Origin: Sepioteuthis lessoniana
Taxonomy: Eukaryota; Mollusca; Cephalopoda; Myopsida; Loliginidae
Direction: 5' to 3'
Assembly (NCBI GenBank): GCA_963585895.1
Contig: OY757917.1
Span: 106,410,944 to 106,474,943, forward strand
DNA: 64,000 bases
The first letter of the stretch is position 1. Every line of letters starts with the position of its first letter. Of the stretch, positions 10,291 to 20,907 are shown one piece after another. The notes below the pieces were generated by a model. That model saw only the letters and a list, made by a program, of their open reading frames with translations, was not told the origin of the DNA and searched no databases. The translations under genes and the position numbers were made by a program.

Positions 10291-11224
10291 ATTTCCATTT
10301 AAGTATTTGTTTCGCAGAAGCTGAATCTTTGTAGACCTCTCTTTGGGAGCATTTTTATACTAAACGAATATATTTCTATGAAAAACCCTATATATTTTTA
10401 TACTATTCTTATACATTAAAAATATCTTGAGCTCTGCTGATTGCTGACTTAACAATATTAAAACTTCGAATAGGATTTTTGTAATCAGTGTTCAAAACAA
10501 AAGGATAATTAACGAACTAAAGGTATTTGATTAATATTGCTATGACTCTCTTTTCTTTTTGCTCTCTTCAGGGAAAAAAACGCAAAAACAAATATATGAG
10601 ATAAGAAAGTATGAAAACAGTAGTTACTTAGAGGCTGATCCTTTCTTTCCGTGATGAACCGCCTGTTGTCAAGATTCTTTTCCCAATCTTTGATCAGAGG
10701 CCATCCCGATTTCAATTATTATACACTATTAAATGAAACTGGGATGGGTTTTGACATAAAATGATTGTAAACAATGTGAAAGCCTCAAAAGAAGCAATTT
10801 GACACTGAGAAACAATGAAGCAAATACAGAAAAATGATAAATTTCGAGTAATGTCTATCGAAGTCTAAAAGTTACCAGGATTTGTGGAAAGTAGAAAAAG
10901 CATAAAAATACTTAACAATAAAGCCCTTTCCAATCACCAGAGCTTAGAATACACTGATTCTATAGCCTGAAGTGGTTACGTCATCCCCCATCTATTAAAT
11001 CCATAACTATTTAACTAAATAAATAAATTAATTAAATGGATATCCTGAGTATTATATTGTACGGCATCTGTGGGTGAGCCTCCTCTTCTGGATATATGGA
11101 AAGAGTCGAGTACCTTCATATTGTCATTAATATTCTCTATTTTAACCTGTAGTGGTAATAAGTGTTAGGGTTCCACCAAGAAGGCAAAGAGACCTATCGA
11201 AAAATGAATTGTATTTGTTTGTTA
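10291..11224. other. no recognised feature
   Basis: A/T-rich sequence with no recognised repeat or coding motif. A 68-codon minus-strand ORF at 10509-10715 has no recognisable domain. Confidence 0.5.
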
Positions 11225-11300
11225 GTTTGTTTGTTTTATTTTACAGCATATCAACCTCACTGGTCAATTAATGCCGAATCAATTTAAAGAAAATAAGTTT
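11225..11300 (-). repeat. family A or B tail fragment
   Basis: On the minus strand: GATTCGGCATTAATTGACCA followed by GAGGTTGATATGCTGTAAAA. This is the shared hairpin tail, without a recognisable body. Confidence 0.55.
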
Positions 11301-11960
11301 GAAAAGAAATTCAAAGGAAAGGTCTTAAGAATTAATGAAAACCTTTAGATAATTAGTTGTTTTTTTTTCTTATTAGGAGTTTATTTGTAGGAAATCATAA
11401 TCATAAAAAAACAAACAAAAAACAAACAGTGAAACTGTTTGGTGGAGGGATTAGTTTTTATTAGAATATATCAAGTAAAGAAAGGGTTAATAGAAGTAAT
11501 GTTGTCTTAATGTAAATTTCTTTGGATTTTTGTGTATAACTTCATTGTTTTTAGAAATGATATCACATTATTTATTTCAATGTTTTTGAACAGTTCCTTC
11601 ATATTGTTTGCACTATAGAATCGTATTTGATAGGACCGTGTACAAAATAAAAAAATATTGAGAAACAACTACACCCAATATTCAAATATGAAAAAACAAT
11701 TGACGAGATTCTCTTACTTCAAGGCCTAAAATAACCCTATATGAGTTGACATACCTTTAAAATAAGCATTCATTTAACCGAATAGATTTATTCGAAACTT
11801 ACTAGAGTTAGATATAAATATATAGTACAATATGAATGTGAATTATTTGTATTTGTAGAGTTAATTAAAGCAATAAATTTAACCTATTATTATTATTATT
11901 ATTCGTTACATATCACCGTGAGCAAATATGATTATGATGAGACAGAAATTGTTTGTGAAA
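11301..11960. other. no recognised feature
   Basis: A/T-rich, with a short ATT run near 11890-11902. Nothing else was identified. Confidence 0.5.
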
Positions 11961-11967
11961 ACCATAT

Positions 11968-12212
11968 AAGTAAGTAAATAAAGTTGGCGACTATAGTCGA
12001 GGACGACCCGAAGGCTCCCTTTTCAAAAGCTACAACACCAAGGTATCGGGGAGGGCGCAACTCCTTTCCCTAGATTGGTCCACTTTACCCTTGATATGTA
12101 CCTTATATTGCTGAGTGTTAAGCAAAGAGGTATCAAGTACCATTTTTAAAGTCTTTGGTATGACTCGACCTGGGATTGAAACCAGGTCTCCCGGACCATT
12201 GGTGAACTATAT
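11968..12212 (-). mobile_element. tRNA-derived SINE, family D, copy 1
   Basis: Minus-strand SINE with a B-box-like GGTTTCAATCCCAGG, then CATACCAAAGACTTTAAAAA, TGTTAAGCACTCAGCA-type sequence, a GGGAAAGGAGTTGCGCCCTC block, GGGAGCCTTCGGGTCGTCC, and a 3' end of TTTATTTACTTA. Family D has eight copies in the window. AT-rich flanking matches suggest a short target duplication but are not conclusive. Confidence 0.85.
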
Positions 12213-12478
12213 AATTGTGTTGAAATTGTTTGCATTTGTTGTTTCACAGGTGGGAAAAAGTGACAACTTTTAATGAAACTATTATTTTTGTTTATTTGAA
12301 ACGTTGTAATCGCTATTTGTGTTTGTGTGTATGTGTGTGAGAGAGAAAGAGAGAGAGTCAGACTGCTATGGTTAGCACCGTATCTTCTTCACAAATGTTT
12401 AGATGAATATTTTCAGTGCTCAGTTTCTTTGTCTTTTTTCACGGGAAGCTGATACATTACCTGTTCTCAGAATTGGGG

Positions 12479-12695
12479 CTGCCTGCTCCCGGCGCCAGTT
12501 GAAATGTGTACTCTGCTGACTGCCGAATTCGATCGACTGACCTCCTCGACTGGACTCTTGGGTCGAAAATCGCCCGTCTTTATATATTTACTAGAGACCC
12601 ACTGCTTTTTCTTCCGGGGCAGTGCATTTGATTCATTTCCGCTGACTCTAGTTTACCGTTAGACACTGCTGCATATCCTGTTTACGAAATCAACA
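12479..12695 (-). mobile_element. LTR-retrotransposon remnant: LTR with primer-binding-like site
   Basis: On the minus strand a block starting TGTTGATTTCG (12695) runs about 196 bases to ...CATTTCAAC (12498-12506). It contains a TATATAAAG box near 12580 and is much richer in G+C than its flanks. It is followed directly by TGGCGCCGGGAGCAGGC (12497 downwards), which has the TGGCGCC form typical of tRNA primer-binding sites just after an LTR. The termini TGTTGA and TTCAAC are inverted relative to each other. No gag or pol sequence or second LTR was found, so this is the 5' LTR and leader of a decayed copy. The tRNA that would match was not identified. Confidence 0.5.
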
Positions 12696-12821
12696 CTAAC
12701 CAGCTGACAAAGGTCAGTATGTAATACATTTTATAGGAATACTTAATTTCATCTGTGTACAGAAAAAAAAACTTGAACAAAAACTATACAAACCTAAATA
12801 TAAGCTTGGTTAACTTATTTT

Positions 12822-13050
12822 TTAATACCATATCAACGTTTGTATGGTTTTAATGCTAAGTATTTGCTTGTAGAATAAAAGCAGTCTTACTATAAACATT
12901 TAACCCACAACCGGAGGGATACGAGAGTTCATGCCTTTTCTTAAAGGTAGTTATCAGAAAGTGAACGTAATAAAGGGACTGGAATACGAACTCACTCATT
13001 AGGCTGTCTAATCTTTCACGTCATCCATTTTACCAATGGGTCTCTCCCGT
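12822..13050 (-). mobile_element. tRNA-derived SINE, family B, copy 2
   Basis: On the minus strand: GAGTGAGTTCGTATTCCAGT (B box region), TTACGTTCACTTTCTGATAA, GGTTGTGGGTTAAATG, and the tail AGCATTAAAACCATACAAAC with GTTGATATGGTATT. The order of blocks is the same as in copy 1. Confidence 0.75.
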
Positions 13051-13315
13051 ATATATCAGCGGATGATTAACATGATTCCCTAAGCTGTAGGCATAAACTA
13101 ACCTTAGATCGATCGACATGTTCCATTCAATCAATTAATTATTTTTTTACTGAATTGTTAAGATTAAAACGGCTTTAATGCATTTAATTTCATCACAGCA
13201 AGTCATAAGATATTTCCTTTTACTTCTTATCAACGTCTTTAAAGTTTTAAAATGCGAATGTTTACGACGACTCCTTACATAATTTCATTTCCCTCTACCA
13301 TTTTATTTAGCAAAA

Positions 13316-13317
<2 letters not shown>

Positions 13318-13364
<47 letters not shown>
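13318..13364. repeat. (TA)n microsatellite
   Basis: About 46 bases of uninterrupted TA. Confidence 0.95.
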
Positions 13365-13366
<2 letters not shown>

Positions 13367-13589
13367 GTATCTATAGTCTTAAATGATAATCGATTAAGAT
13401 CTTTGATAAAAATGACTTGATTATAAAAGATTTTGCTCGAAATTTATTTTACAGCGTTTTCAGCGTTTTCTATCAAAAATTGACTTGATAAAAGACAGTA
13501 TAAAAATCTGTGAAGGATTTGGTTTTGCATTCTTTTTTTTTCTGATAACAATAAAAATGCAAAAAATAATTTTCAAATTTACTTTGGTT

Positions 13590-13975
13590 GAGTTCATGAT
13601 TTAATGGAACGTCAACCAGTCGAGGGTTATTATATGCCTATATGCCCTGGAACTGTGTTTATTATGCATTTATATTTTCATTTTTGGGGAGTTCTCTCTG
13701 AAGACTTTTTTTTTACATACAATTACAATCAAGTAATTCCATAATTACAAAATCATTTTTCAACATAAAAGATTGACCAAGAGATTAGACCCTGACTACT
13801 TCTGCTGGTCAGAGTAAACCAGGTAGTAAAGGCAAACTGATACCCCACAGTTGTGCCAAACTGGAGCCTCATCATTTGATTCAGTTTTGTATTATACACT
13901 AAATGATCTTTTTGGTGAATGTCTTACCTATCTGCAGAGGAAACAGTCAGTTTATTCTATTTCCCGCCGACAGGG
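13590..13975 (-). repeat. family A, copy 4 (diverged)
   Basis: On the minus strand the head lies at 13975-13785 (CGGCGGGAAATAGAATAAAC, then GTGCAGAT-like sequence, ...CCACCAA, CTGACCAGCAGAAGTAGTCA) and the tail at 13640-13590 (AACCCTCGACTGGTTGACG). It aligns with the other heads by order of blocks but is strongly diverged. Confidence 0.55.
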
Positions 13976-14330
13976 CAGAATTCTCTTGACAGGACCATTG
14001 ATAAAACGGTAAATTCCATTAAAAAATACCATTAAGAAAATATTTCGACCTGAGAGTGATGTTGGTTAAGCCTGAAAGACAATGAAAAATTGAAAAGAAT
14101 AAGGGGGCCTTTCTAAGGACGATTTAGATTAAACAATGTTTATATCAATAATGATTAGAACATTGGTTTATATTCGGAATAAATTTGCTAGAATATTATA
14201 ACGGATGGAAGACTGCAGACCAATTTAAACTATGACATCTGTGGTCATCTTGGAAAAGGCAAAACAATTTTTATAGAAAAAGCTGCTTAGTTCTTTAATA
14301 ATCGTTTCTTAGTTGTGGCCCAAAGTCGCA
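13976..14330. other. no recognised feature
   Basis: A/T-rich, no motif recognised on either strand. Confidence 0.5.
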
Positions 14331-14333
14331 ACT

Positions 14334-14407
14334 GTGTGGCATCTTGTGAGAATCGGACTCACTAACAGTGGTGTGTCAGTCTAACTACCAAACCATAACA
14401 CCACGCC
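14334..14407 (-). other. tRNA-like sequence (SINE head or tRNA pseudogene)
   Basis: On the minus strand: GGCGTGGTGTTATGGTTTGG, then TAGTTAGACTGAC, then the T-arm GTGAG-TCCGATT-CTCAC with a perfect 5-bp stem and 7-base loop. The A-box-like and B-box-like positions fit a tRNA promoter. The acceptor stem pairs poorly (GGCGTGG against AAGATGCC), so a functional tRNA is unlikely. It is probably the head of a SINE that continues to lower coordinates. Confidence 0.5.
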
Positions 14408-14757
14408 AGATACTCTTAATCGGCTGTTTGATTAATAACAATTACCACTGAATATTTCTGATTTTATAATATAATCAAAGATAATTGATAATCGTGTCTC
14501 CTTCATAAACAAGAATCACTGAGAGAAAAGTGTGAACAAGATGGAAAGTTTTTTTTAAATTTTAGGCATACGAGTAGCGAGAAACTAGTAGTTTGGCTTG
14601 TTCTATCTCACGATCATTAAACTAAGTACATATTTCAAACAGCTGTGGTTTTATGGAAATCGAGAAGATTTCAAAGCAGCCCAAACAGGGGAATATCAGA
14701 GAATGATAAAAGTAATTTTCTTAGATTGAGTGAAATTTTACAATTTCAAATACTAAC

Positions 14758-14788
<31 letters not shown>

Positions 14789-14851
14789 ATGTGTGTGTGT
14801 GTGTGTGAAAAAGTCACACACACACGTACGCAAACACGCACACACACACAT

Positions 14852-14884
<33 letters not shown>

Positions 14885-14908
14885 ATGAAAGAGAGAGATA
14901 GGGAGAGA

Positions 14909-14956
<48 letters not shown>
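14758..14956. repeat. compound microsatellite (TA)(GT)(CA)(TA)(GA)
   Basis: (TA)n then interrupted (GT)n to about 14808, (CA)n 14816-14864, (TA)n 14866-14883, and (GA)n 14887-14955. The GT and CA halves are complementary and could form a hairpin. Confidence 0.9.
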
Positions 14957-15163
14957 CAGTCAAGTTGTAAAACGTCTATTAATAGTTAAATATATCCACC
15001 TGTTTACATGAAGGCCGCTTGTGACAGGATTTACTATAAACAGGAACATGTTATTAAGACGATATAAATAACATCACCAATGTGAACTGTTCATGTTTTC
15101 AAACAAATTAGAACAGATTATGGGAAAGATTTAAAAATAGTGAAATCCAAAGCGGATCTTAAA

Positions 15164-15168
<5 letters not shown>

Positions 15169-15215
<47 letters not shown>

Positions 15216-15262
15216 CTGACTCTTTCTCTCTGCACACACACACACACACACACACACACGCA
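15169..15262. repeat. (TTTC)n followed by (CA)n
   Basis: About eleven TTTC units at 15169-15213, then a (CA)n of about 26 bases at 15233-15259. Confidence 0.95.
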
Positions 15263-15264
15263 TA

Positions 15265-15748
15265 TATATTAAAATGAGTAGGTCCACAAAGAGATTCATT
15301 TTTTTTTAATCATTCATTTTGCTCTTCCACGTGTTTCAAGTTTCTTACTGTCGTCAGAGAGCCTTTAATTATTTTAGCTGTGTCATTTTTTTTATTCATA
15401 TAGTGGCGACCGTTTTGATGTGGTTGCCGGCCTTTTTCAATTCTGTGACAGATTTTAATTCCTGCAGGTGTTGGTTTTCTCTTTCTCTTTTTCTCTTCCT
15501 TCTTTTTGCTTGTATATATAGTGTATTCAGAACATTTTTGGGGTGAACTTCTTTTTACCCTAATTAGTCTTTGATATTTGATACGTCTTATAGTTTATTA
15601 GTTGTCTACTCTGTGTCATTTTGTGTATGTACGTGTGTGTGTGCGTATGTATATGTAATGGGGAAGTTTTTGTTTGTATGTTAGTAGGTTAGTTCTGTTT
15701 AATGCTGCTGTTTTTTGGATTCACTTTCTTTCTACATTTTTCTCTGAA

Positions 15749-15779
<31 letters not shown>

Positions 15780-16375
15780 CTTTATAGTTGATATGCTGTA
15801 CGTTTTTTTTTTATCAGTAAGAGTTTTCGGACGATTGTTTTCGTCTTCATCATTTTTTCAACGTTTTTGTTGCTGTATCCTCCAGCCTTCCTCAGGTGTC
15901 CCCTGTTTATCTAGGCATAGAAATGATTCGACCTGGGAAATCATTTTTAAAGTTTGACTGATGATCAAAGAAGGCGTTCAAGAACTAAGAAGATCTTTCG
16001 CAATTAATAACGTCATTACTTTTCACGCTTATCCAAGATGCATTACATGAGGTTTTATGAGATAATTTTTATCATTAAGAGTTTTTGGACTATCGTCTTC
16101 ATCTTTATTGTTATTTTTTATCTAACATTTTTAATTATCGGCTCCCATATTGTATTTATCTCAATACTTGGTCTACTCAACAGGCCATTGCAGCCCACCA
16201 TATGTGCCAATTCCTAATTTAGACAAGCTATAAGGTTTGTTTGTAAACTCCCTCAGTTCATTGTATGTGGGCGTATATTTATGTGTTTATGTTGGGGAAG
16301 TTTTTCTCTGTATTTGTATAGTTTAATTCTATTTAATGTAGTTGTGATTTGATATTCAACTGACTTCTAATTTCT

Positions 16376-16410
<35 letters not shown>

Positions 16411-16760
16411 ATGTGTTTGTGTGGATGTTTATTCTATTTTCTGTGTGTGCATAATTGATATCCCATAAAGTTCATTAGTAGTCTTCTCTGGGTCATTGTG
16501 TGTGTGTTTGTTGTGGAAGTGTTCAGTGATTGCTAATGTGGCATAAAAGTCAAAAGACAACTACTTTTAAGGCGTGTACTTCTGTTTTTCTCTGTGTGCA
16601 TATAGATTAGTTCTGTTTAATGCTGTCGTGTTTTAAAATTCAATTGTTTTCAACATTTTTTCTCACTGAGTGTGTGTCTCTGTGTATGTGTTTGTATGAG
16701 TGTTTGTTTCTATCTCTGTGAATGTACAGTTTAAATTCTGTTCAGTTTATGCTTGATTCT
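15265..16760 (+). repeat. degenerate GT/T-rich tandem and dispersed repeat region
   Basis: Several blocks recur: GGGGAAGTTTTT near 15660 and 16295; TTAGTTCTGTTTAATGCTG near 15690 and 16610; TCATTAGTAGTC/TTATTAGTTGTC near 15595 and 16470; and AAGAGTTTT.GGAC near 15820 and 16080. Intervals vary, so this is a decayed, repeatedly duplicated segment interspersed with (GT)n at 15752-15778 and 16380-16406. The beginning (GTCCACAAAGAGATTCATTT, TTTCTTACTGTCGTCAGAGA) resembles 55140-55400. No coding meaning is seen. Confidence 0.6.
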
Positions 16761-16987
16761 TTTACGAAGCTTTTTTCTTTTATTTAAAGTAATGTAAAGC
16801 AGTTACATATATCAGCAACAAAGCAAGACCAAAACGAAAATTACTTAGATTCTACAATATTATAAAAAAATATAAGAAAGATATTTGATATCCTTCGGAA
16901 GACATCTAAAAGACGTACTCTGTGAAAACTCTGTTACTGCTCGTGTAGAAGCAGTAGCTGAGTAAGTACAAACCAAACCAAATGTAC

Positions 16988-17031
16988 AACGTAGAGTTTC
17001 CTGGGGATGAACCCCGAGGAAACTCTACGTT
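16988..17031. other. strong hairpin, 19 paired bases with a 5-base loop
   Basis: AACGTAGAGTTTCCT (16988-17002) is perfectly complementary to AGGAAACTCTACGTT (17017-17031). Inside it GGGG (17003-17006) pairs with CCCC (17012-17015) around ATGAA, with one bulged G at 17016. Function is unknown. It could be the end of a foldback element or an RNA structure. Confidence 0.85.
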
Positions 17032-17137
17032 TGGAAAGACGACATTACGTGAAAAAAAGCATCATTACATAATAAAAGAAACCCAACGACTATCAATGTC
17101 CCAAAGTTTGAGAAAGCCCCGAGAGGACTCATCATCA

Positions 17138-18385
17138 TCATATCGTGCTGGCAGCACGGATATCCCTGACCCTCTCTCGCCACTCCTCCCTATCGTTCAT
17201 CGCCCTAGGCAGGTCTTCAGGACAACAACCTGTATCCTCACATAGCTGCTGAATGTACGTTCGTGCTGGTCGTCCTGCTTTTGCGCGGCCGTGTGTGGGG
17301 ATCCATAAGAGTACATCTCTTATGAGTTCATCTCTGCTTCTCCAGCAATGTCCTGCATGTCTGGTTCGCCTAACTTGAATAGTTTTCGTGATAGGGGGCA
17401 GGTGGCCGTACAGTTGGTGTCTTGTGGGGTGTTGCTGCCAGGACTTGTTCAAGATTGCACGCAGCATTCTTGTGTAATTGCCATCTAGTTTCTTCTCCAG
17501 CCGTTTTGTTAGCGTCCATGTAGTGCATCCATATAGCAGTATCGATGTGACCGCTGCCTGGAAGAAACTGCGTTTCATTTTATCGGTTAGGTCTGATTTC
17601 CATATAGTCGATAGCCTATTGATAGCTGTCCATGCTTTCGTTAACCTCGTTTCGATGTCCTTTTCGGTTGATTCGACGCTGCTTCCTAGGTACGGGAATT
17701 TGTCTACTAGTTTAAGAGGGGTTCCTTCTATAGTGGAGATGTCCCCCGTTTGGTTATAGCACATATATTCCGTTTTGTGTGCATTAACATGGAGGCCTAT
17801 GCTTGCTGCTGCTCGTTCCAAGCTATGCAGAAGTGTTTCGGCTTGGTCAGGTGTGTTTGCCAGTATCGCTATGTCATCGGCGTAGTCGGCGTCGGTAATC
17901 GTTGTTGCGGGGTATCTTCTGCTTCTTTTCTTCGTCAGTTCGAAGCCATTCTCTTTGATTTTGTCAATCGATGTTCTAAGTACGTAGTCTAGACAAATGA
18001 TAAAGAGATACGGAGCCAGCGTGTCTCCTTGTAGTACTCCTGCTACTATGTCGAAGTATTCTGTGTCTCCATCTGGTGATCGTACTTTTACTTTAGTGTT
18101 TCTATAGAGAATCGTTATTGCCGCTACGGTTTCTTTAGGTATGCCGTACGCTAGTAGGATCTGTTCCATCTTTCCTCTGTGAATGGAGTTGAAAGCCTTG
18201 GTAAAGTCGACAAATATTAATGTCGCTTGTAGGTTCTTTGCCCGTACACCTTCAAGGATTCTGCAGATGGTTAATATTTGTGAGGTCGTGGATCTATTTC
18301 TTCGGAAGCCATTTTGGTTTTTTCTAAGTATGTTGTCGATTTTGGGTTCTATTCGGTTTCGTAGTAGGGCATTGTAGATTTTGGC
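17138..18385 (-). pseudogene. RTE-like LINE reverse transcriptase, C-terminal two thirds
   Basis: The minus-strand frame is open from about 18385 to 17138; the ATG at 18169 is internal, since the frame continues upstream without a stop. It carries RT motif A (FVDFTKAFNSIH), the GVLQGDTLAPYLF region, and motif C YADDIAIL, followed by a thumb and a C-terminal region with HAGHCWRSRDELIRDVLLW and REEWRERVRDIRA. This enzyme copies LINE RNA at a nicked target site. The ORF lacks its endonuclease and the fingers part, which is inverted next to it, so the copy is dead on arrival. It is nonetheless the best preserved copy in the window and is probably the youngest. Confidence 0.9.
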
Positions 18386-18394
18386 TCCAAAAAC

Positions 18395-18977
18395 TATCGA
18401 AAAAACCCAACAAACACAAATGCCTTAAAACTAAAAACGGCACAATATCAATTAACAGGCATATATATAAAGGAACCGACAGAATACATTCAAAATCAGA
18501 TAGATAAGATTAGAGACTCGGTGGAAGATAGACAATCTAGAATTGCCTGGCAAACAATAAACGAAGTGAGCAGAAGAAAGAACACAGCCAAAGCAAAACT
18601 TAAAGCAGCAAACCAACAAGAAAGAATAAAACTGTGGAAACAGCACTTCGAAAACTTACTTGGAAACCCACCAAAAATAACGCATGAACCAATCACCAGA
18701 ATAATTAGCAAACAATTAGACATTAAACTTGGACCGTTCACACAAGAAGAACTCGACTCGGTTCTCAGAAAAATTAAAAATAGGAAAGCTGCAGGACTGG
18801 ACGAAATATTCCCGGAAGTATGGAAGACCAGACAATTCGACGACATACTGCTCCGATACTGCAATGCAGTATACAATCAAAATCCGATAGATAGATGGAC
18901 GAAGGGATGCATACTCCCCTTCCCTAAAAAGGGGGACCTTGGATTAGCCAAAAAATACCGAGGCATAACACTTACAT
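18395..18977 (+). pseudogene. RTE-like LINE, inverted upstream ORF segment
   Basis: An open frame on the plus strand encodes the linker and the start of the RT domain: AWQTINEVSRRKNTAKAK, WKQHFENLLGNPPK, KIKNRKAAGLDEI, EVWKTRQFDDILLRY, GCILPFPKKGD and KKYRGITLTS. The ORF then runs into flanking DNA. The inner end near 18395 is the 5' truncation point of the element. Confidence 0.9.
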
Positions 18978-19029
18978 CCGAGAGAACTAAAATGACAAAA
19001 GCAACCAGAATCCATTCAAGGCCAAACTG

Positions 19030-19457
19030 ATGAAACCAGAAACTTGGTATTAAAGTGACAATCACGATTAGCATGGTCACTAAGCAAGTGAGGGCAAGAT
19101 AAGGCAGTGTTTAGCACCGTATTTGATGGGACACTATTCTGGTCGAGTGTGTCTTATCGCTCGGTCAAAGCCACCTGGCATTGGTACCAGAGATGCCTTG
19201 CACTCATACCGTTTCGTTGCGACCGACATTTCCTCGACCTTCAGGAGGCTGTCCCCTAGGCGCTAACCTACTCCAGAGAGGCTAGGTTTATCTCCTGGCA
19301 CCCGAGGCCCCACATTTTAGGAGAATGCAGACAGGATCGGAGGAATTTCTTGGAAAGCAGGGCGTCTCTGGGCTAAGGTCCTGTGCCCGGCTAAACCTTT
19401 AAAAATGTTTGGTGCTGTACTCACCCTTCAGTGAGGCGCGCAATAAGTACTATCATT
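19030..19457. other. unidentified G+C-richer block
   Basis: This block is richer in G+C than its neighbours, with CCACCTGGCATTGGTACCAG and CCTAGGCGCTAACCTACTCC. I do not recognise it and see no ORF. It may be part of another dispersed element. Confidence 0.4.
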
Positions 19458-19816
19458 GGGAGGTGCCCGTGGTGTAAGGGTTATCGTCGTAGGAAATGGA
19501 CACGGCGACACGAGTTCAAATCCTCGAAGAGGCTGATTGCATTTCACTAAGCACTAATACCCTTTGGAAAGGTATGAATCCAATTATTCTCCCTCCAGCT
19601 ATAGTAGGACAGACTGTGTTCTTCAGCCTTGGAGAGGCAACTAGTCTAGAAGAAGGAAACTCTGAATTCAAACCTGTTAAACTCCGCTTAAAAACTGACC
19701 TTGTGTCATATCCTGCCCGAGCAGAGGGGTTGGAAAGTATGGTTAGATAGACGTGCTGAATATTGTCTCACCCAAGGATCCCCAGAGGGATATAAAAAAA
19801 AATTAAGTGCTATCAT
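19447..19816 (+). mobile_element. tRNA-derived SINE, family C, copy 1, with target duplication
   Basis: The head GGTGCCCGTGGTGTAAGGGT holds an A-box-like sequence, and ACACGAGTTCAAATCCTCG is the B box. The body has AATACCCTTTGGAAAGGTAT and CCTTGTGTCATATCCTGCCC, ending GAGGGGTTGG. It is flanked by AAGTACTATCAT and AAGTGCTATCAT, a target duplication with one mismatch. It sits at the 5' side of a decayed RTE copy. Confidence 0.85.
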
Positions 19817-20907
19817 GATTAGAATAGCAGTGAGATAATGAAATTAGCGTAAGGAAGTGCACTTGAAGTGAAAAACTAAATGCTGCAAGCCAAGAAAAAA
19901 GATTAGAGAAGTGGAAATAGTATTTCAAAACTCTAATTTTAAAACCCTCTAAAGTCATGGATAAATTTAACAAAAAATCATTAATAGCCATGGAGACATT
20001 AAACTATGAGAATTTAGGCAAGAAAATGACGTAGTACAGAAAAAAAAGTACAAGCTGTGAAGCTGCTGATCTTAAAGAAAATTACAATTTTTTATCACAA
20101 AATTATTCATTATGCAACGTTGTCTATGAACAGTACATAATATACATATAGACAAACGGCTGCATCACCAGTTCCCAAGAAAATAGTCTTCGGAATCAAT
20201 AAGAACTTCAGAGGCATAACCCTTACCACTGTTTATATTGCTCTGCTTCTCAACCCTATCAAACCAAAAAGTGAGAATTTGGTGGTGGTGGTGGTGGGGG
20301 GAATCAGAACCCTTTTCGGTAAAATCGATTTTCATCTTCTCAGATACTGAGTATTCACCGGATTATCAAAGGGCTATATACAAAATATCTCGAGGCGACA
20401 CTATTGTTCGTAGATTTCTTAAAGCCTTTTATTCCTAACACAGAGATAAGATACAGAAAAAACGAGTAAATGATTTCTCAAAAGAAACTGCAACAGCTGA
20501 AATAATGCTTTACAAAACCACGAAAGCAATGGTTCACTAACCTGAAAGTATCACTGATGTATTCGATATTGTCACTGGAGTTCAGATTTCATCTGCACCA
20601 TATCTGTTCAAATCTGCTGGATTACTTTAAAATTTGATAGTTCTAATAAAAGAAAATGACTTAACACTAAAATAAAGCAAAAGCTTATGATATCCGGCAG
20701 AAAATATGACAGACACAGCCGGTGCAGATGATATACTGCTTCTCGCAAAAAAGCCGAATCGCTTCTACGTAGAATCGAAGGAGCATCAAGAGGCATTGGC
20801 CTTCATGGGACCGCAATCAAAGCAGAATTCTTGAGTTTTTAACGCGATGGAGTCATATCTTCTCTATGAGGCCAGCCACTTAAATTTTGAGACACCTTCA
20901 CATTTCC
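19815..20907 (+). pseudogene. decayed RTE-like LINE, middle of the ORF
   Basis: With frameshifts, the plus strand follows the same order as the copy at 17-19 kb: a linker (AKLNAASQEKRLEKWK-like), ACGGCTGCATCACCAGTTCC matching the GCI region, SSQILSIHRIIKG, a motif A remnant, AGADDILLLAKKAESLLRRI (motif C region, DD retained) and IGLHGTAIKAE, ending near PLKF.DTFTF. It is joined at about 20907 to a mariner fragment. It is clearly older than the copy at 17130-18977. Confidence 0.75.

Larger units (their letters stand above)
17119..18988 (-). mobile_element. RTE-like LINE copy with 5' inversion (twin priming) and target duplication
   Basis: The 3' half lies on the minus strand (about 18385 to 17130) and the adjacent upstream part of the ORF lies inverted, on the plus strand (about 18395 to 18977). 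The inverted part ends with KKYRGITLTS at its outer end and the minus part starts with AKIYNALLRNRIEP, residues that are adjacent in the element. The whole is bounded by CCGAGAGGACT (17119-17129) and CCGAGAGAACT (18978-18988), a target site duplication with one mismatch. A (CAT)n run at 17130-17142 is the 3' tail. This is the structure expected from twin priming. Confidence 0.9.

Noticed and set aside
14334-14407. Functional tRNA gene
   Set aside because: The acceptor stem does not pair and the anticodon arm is irregular, although the T arm is intact.
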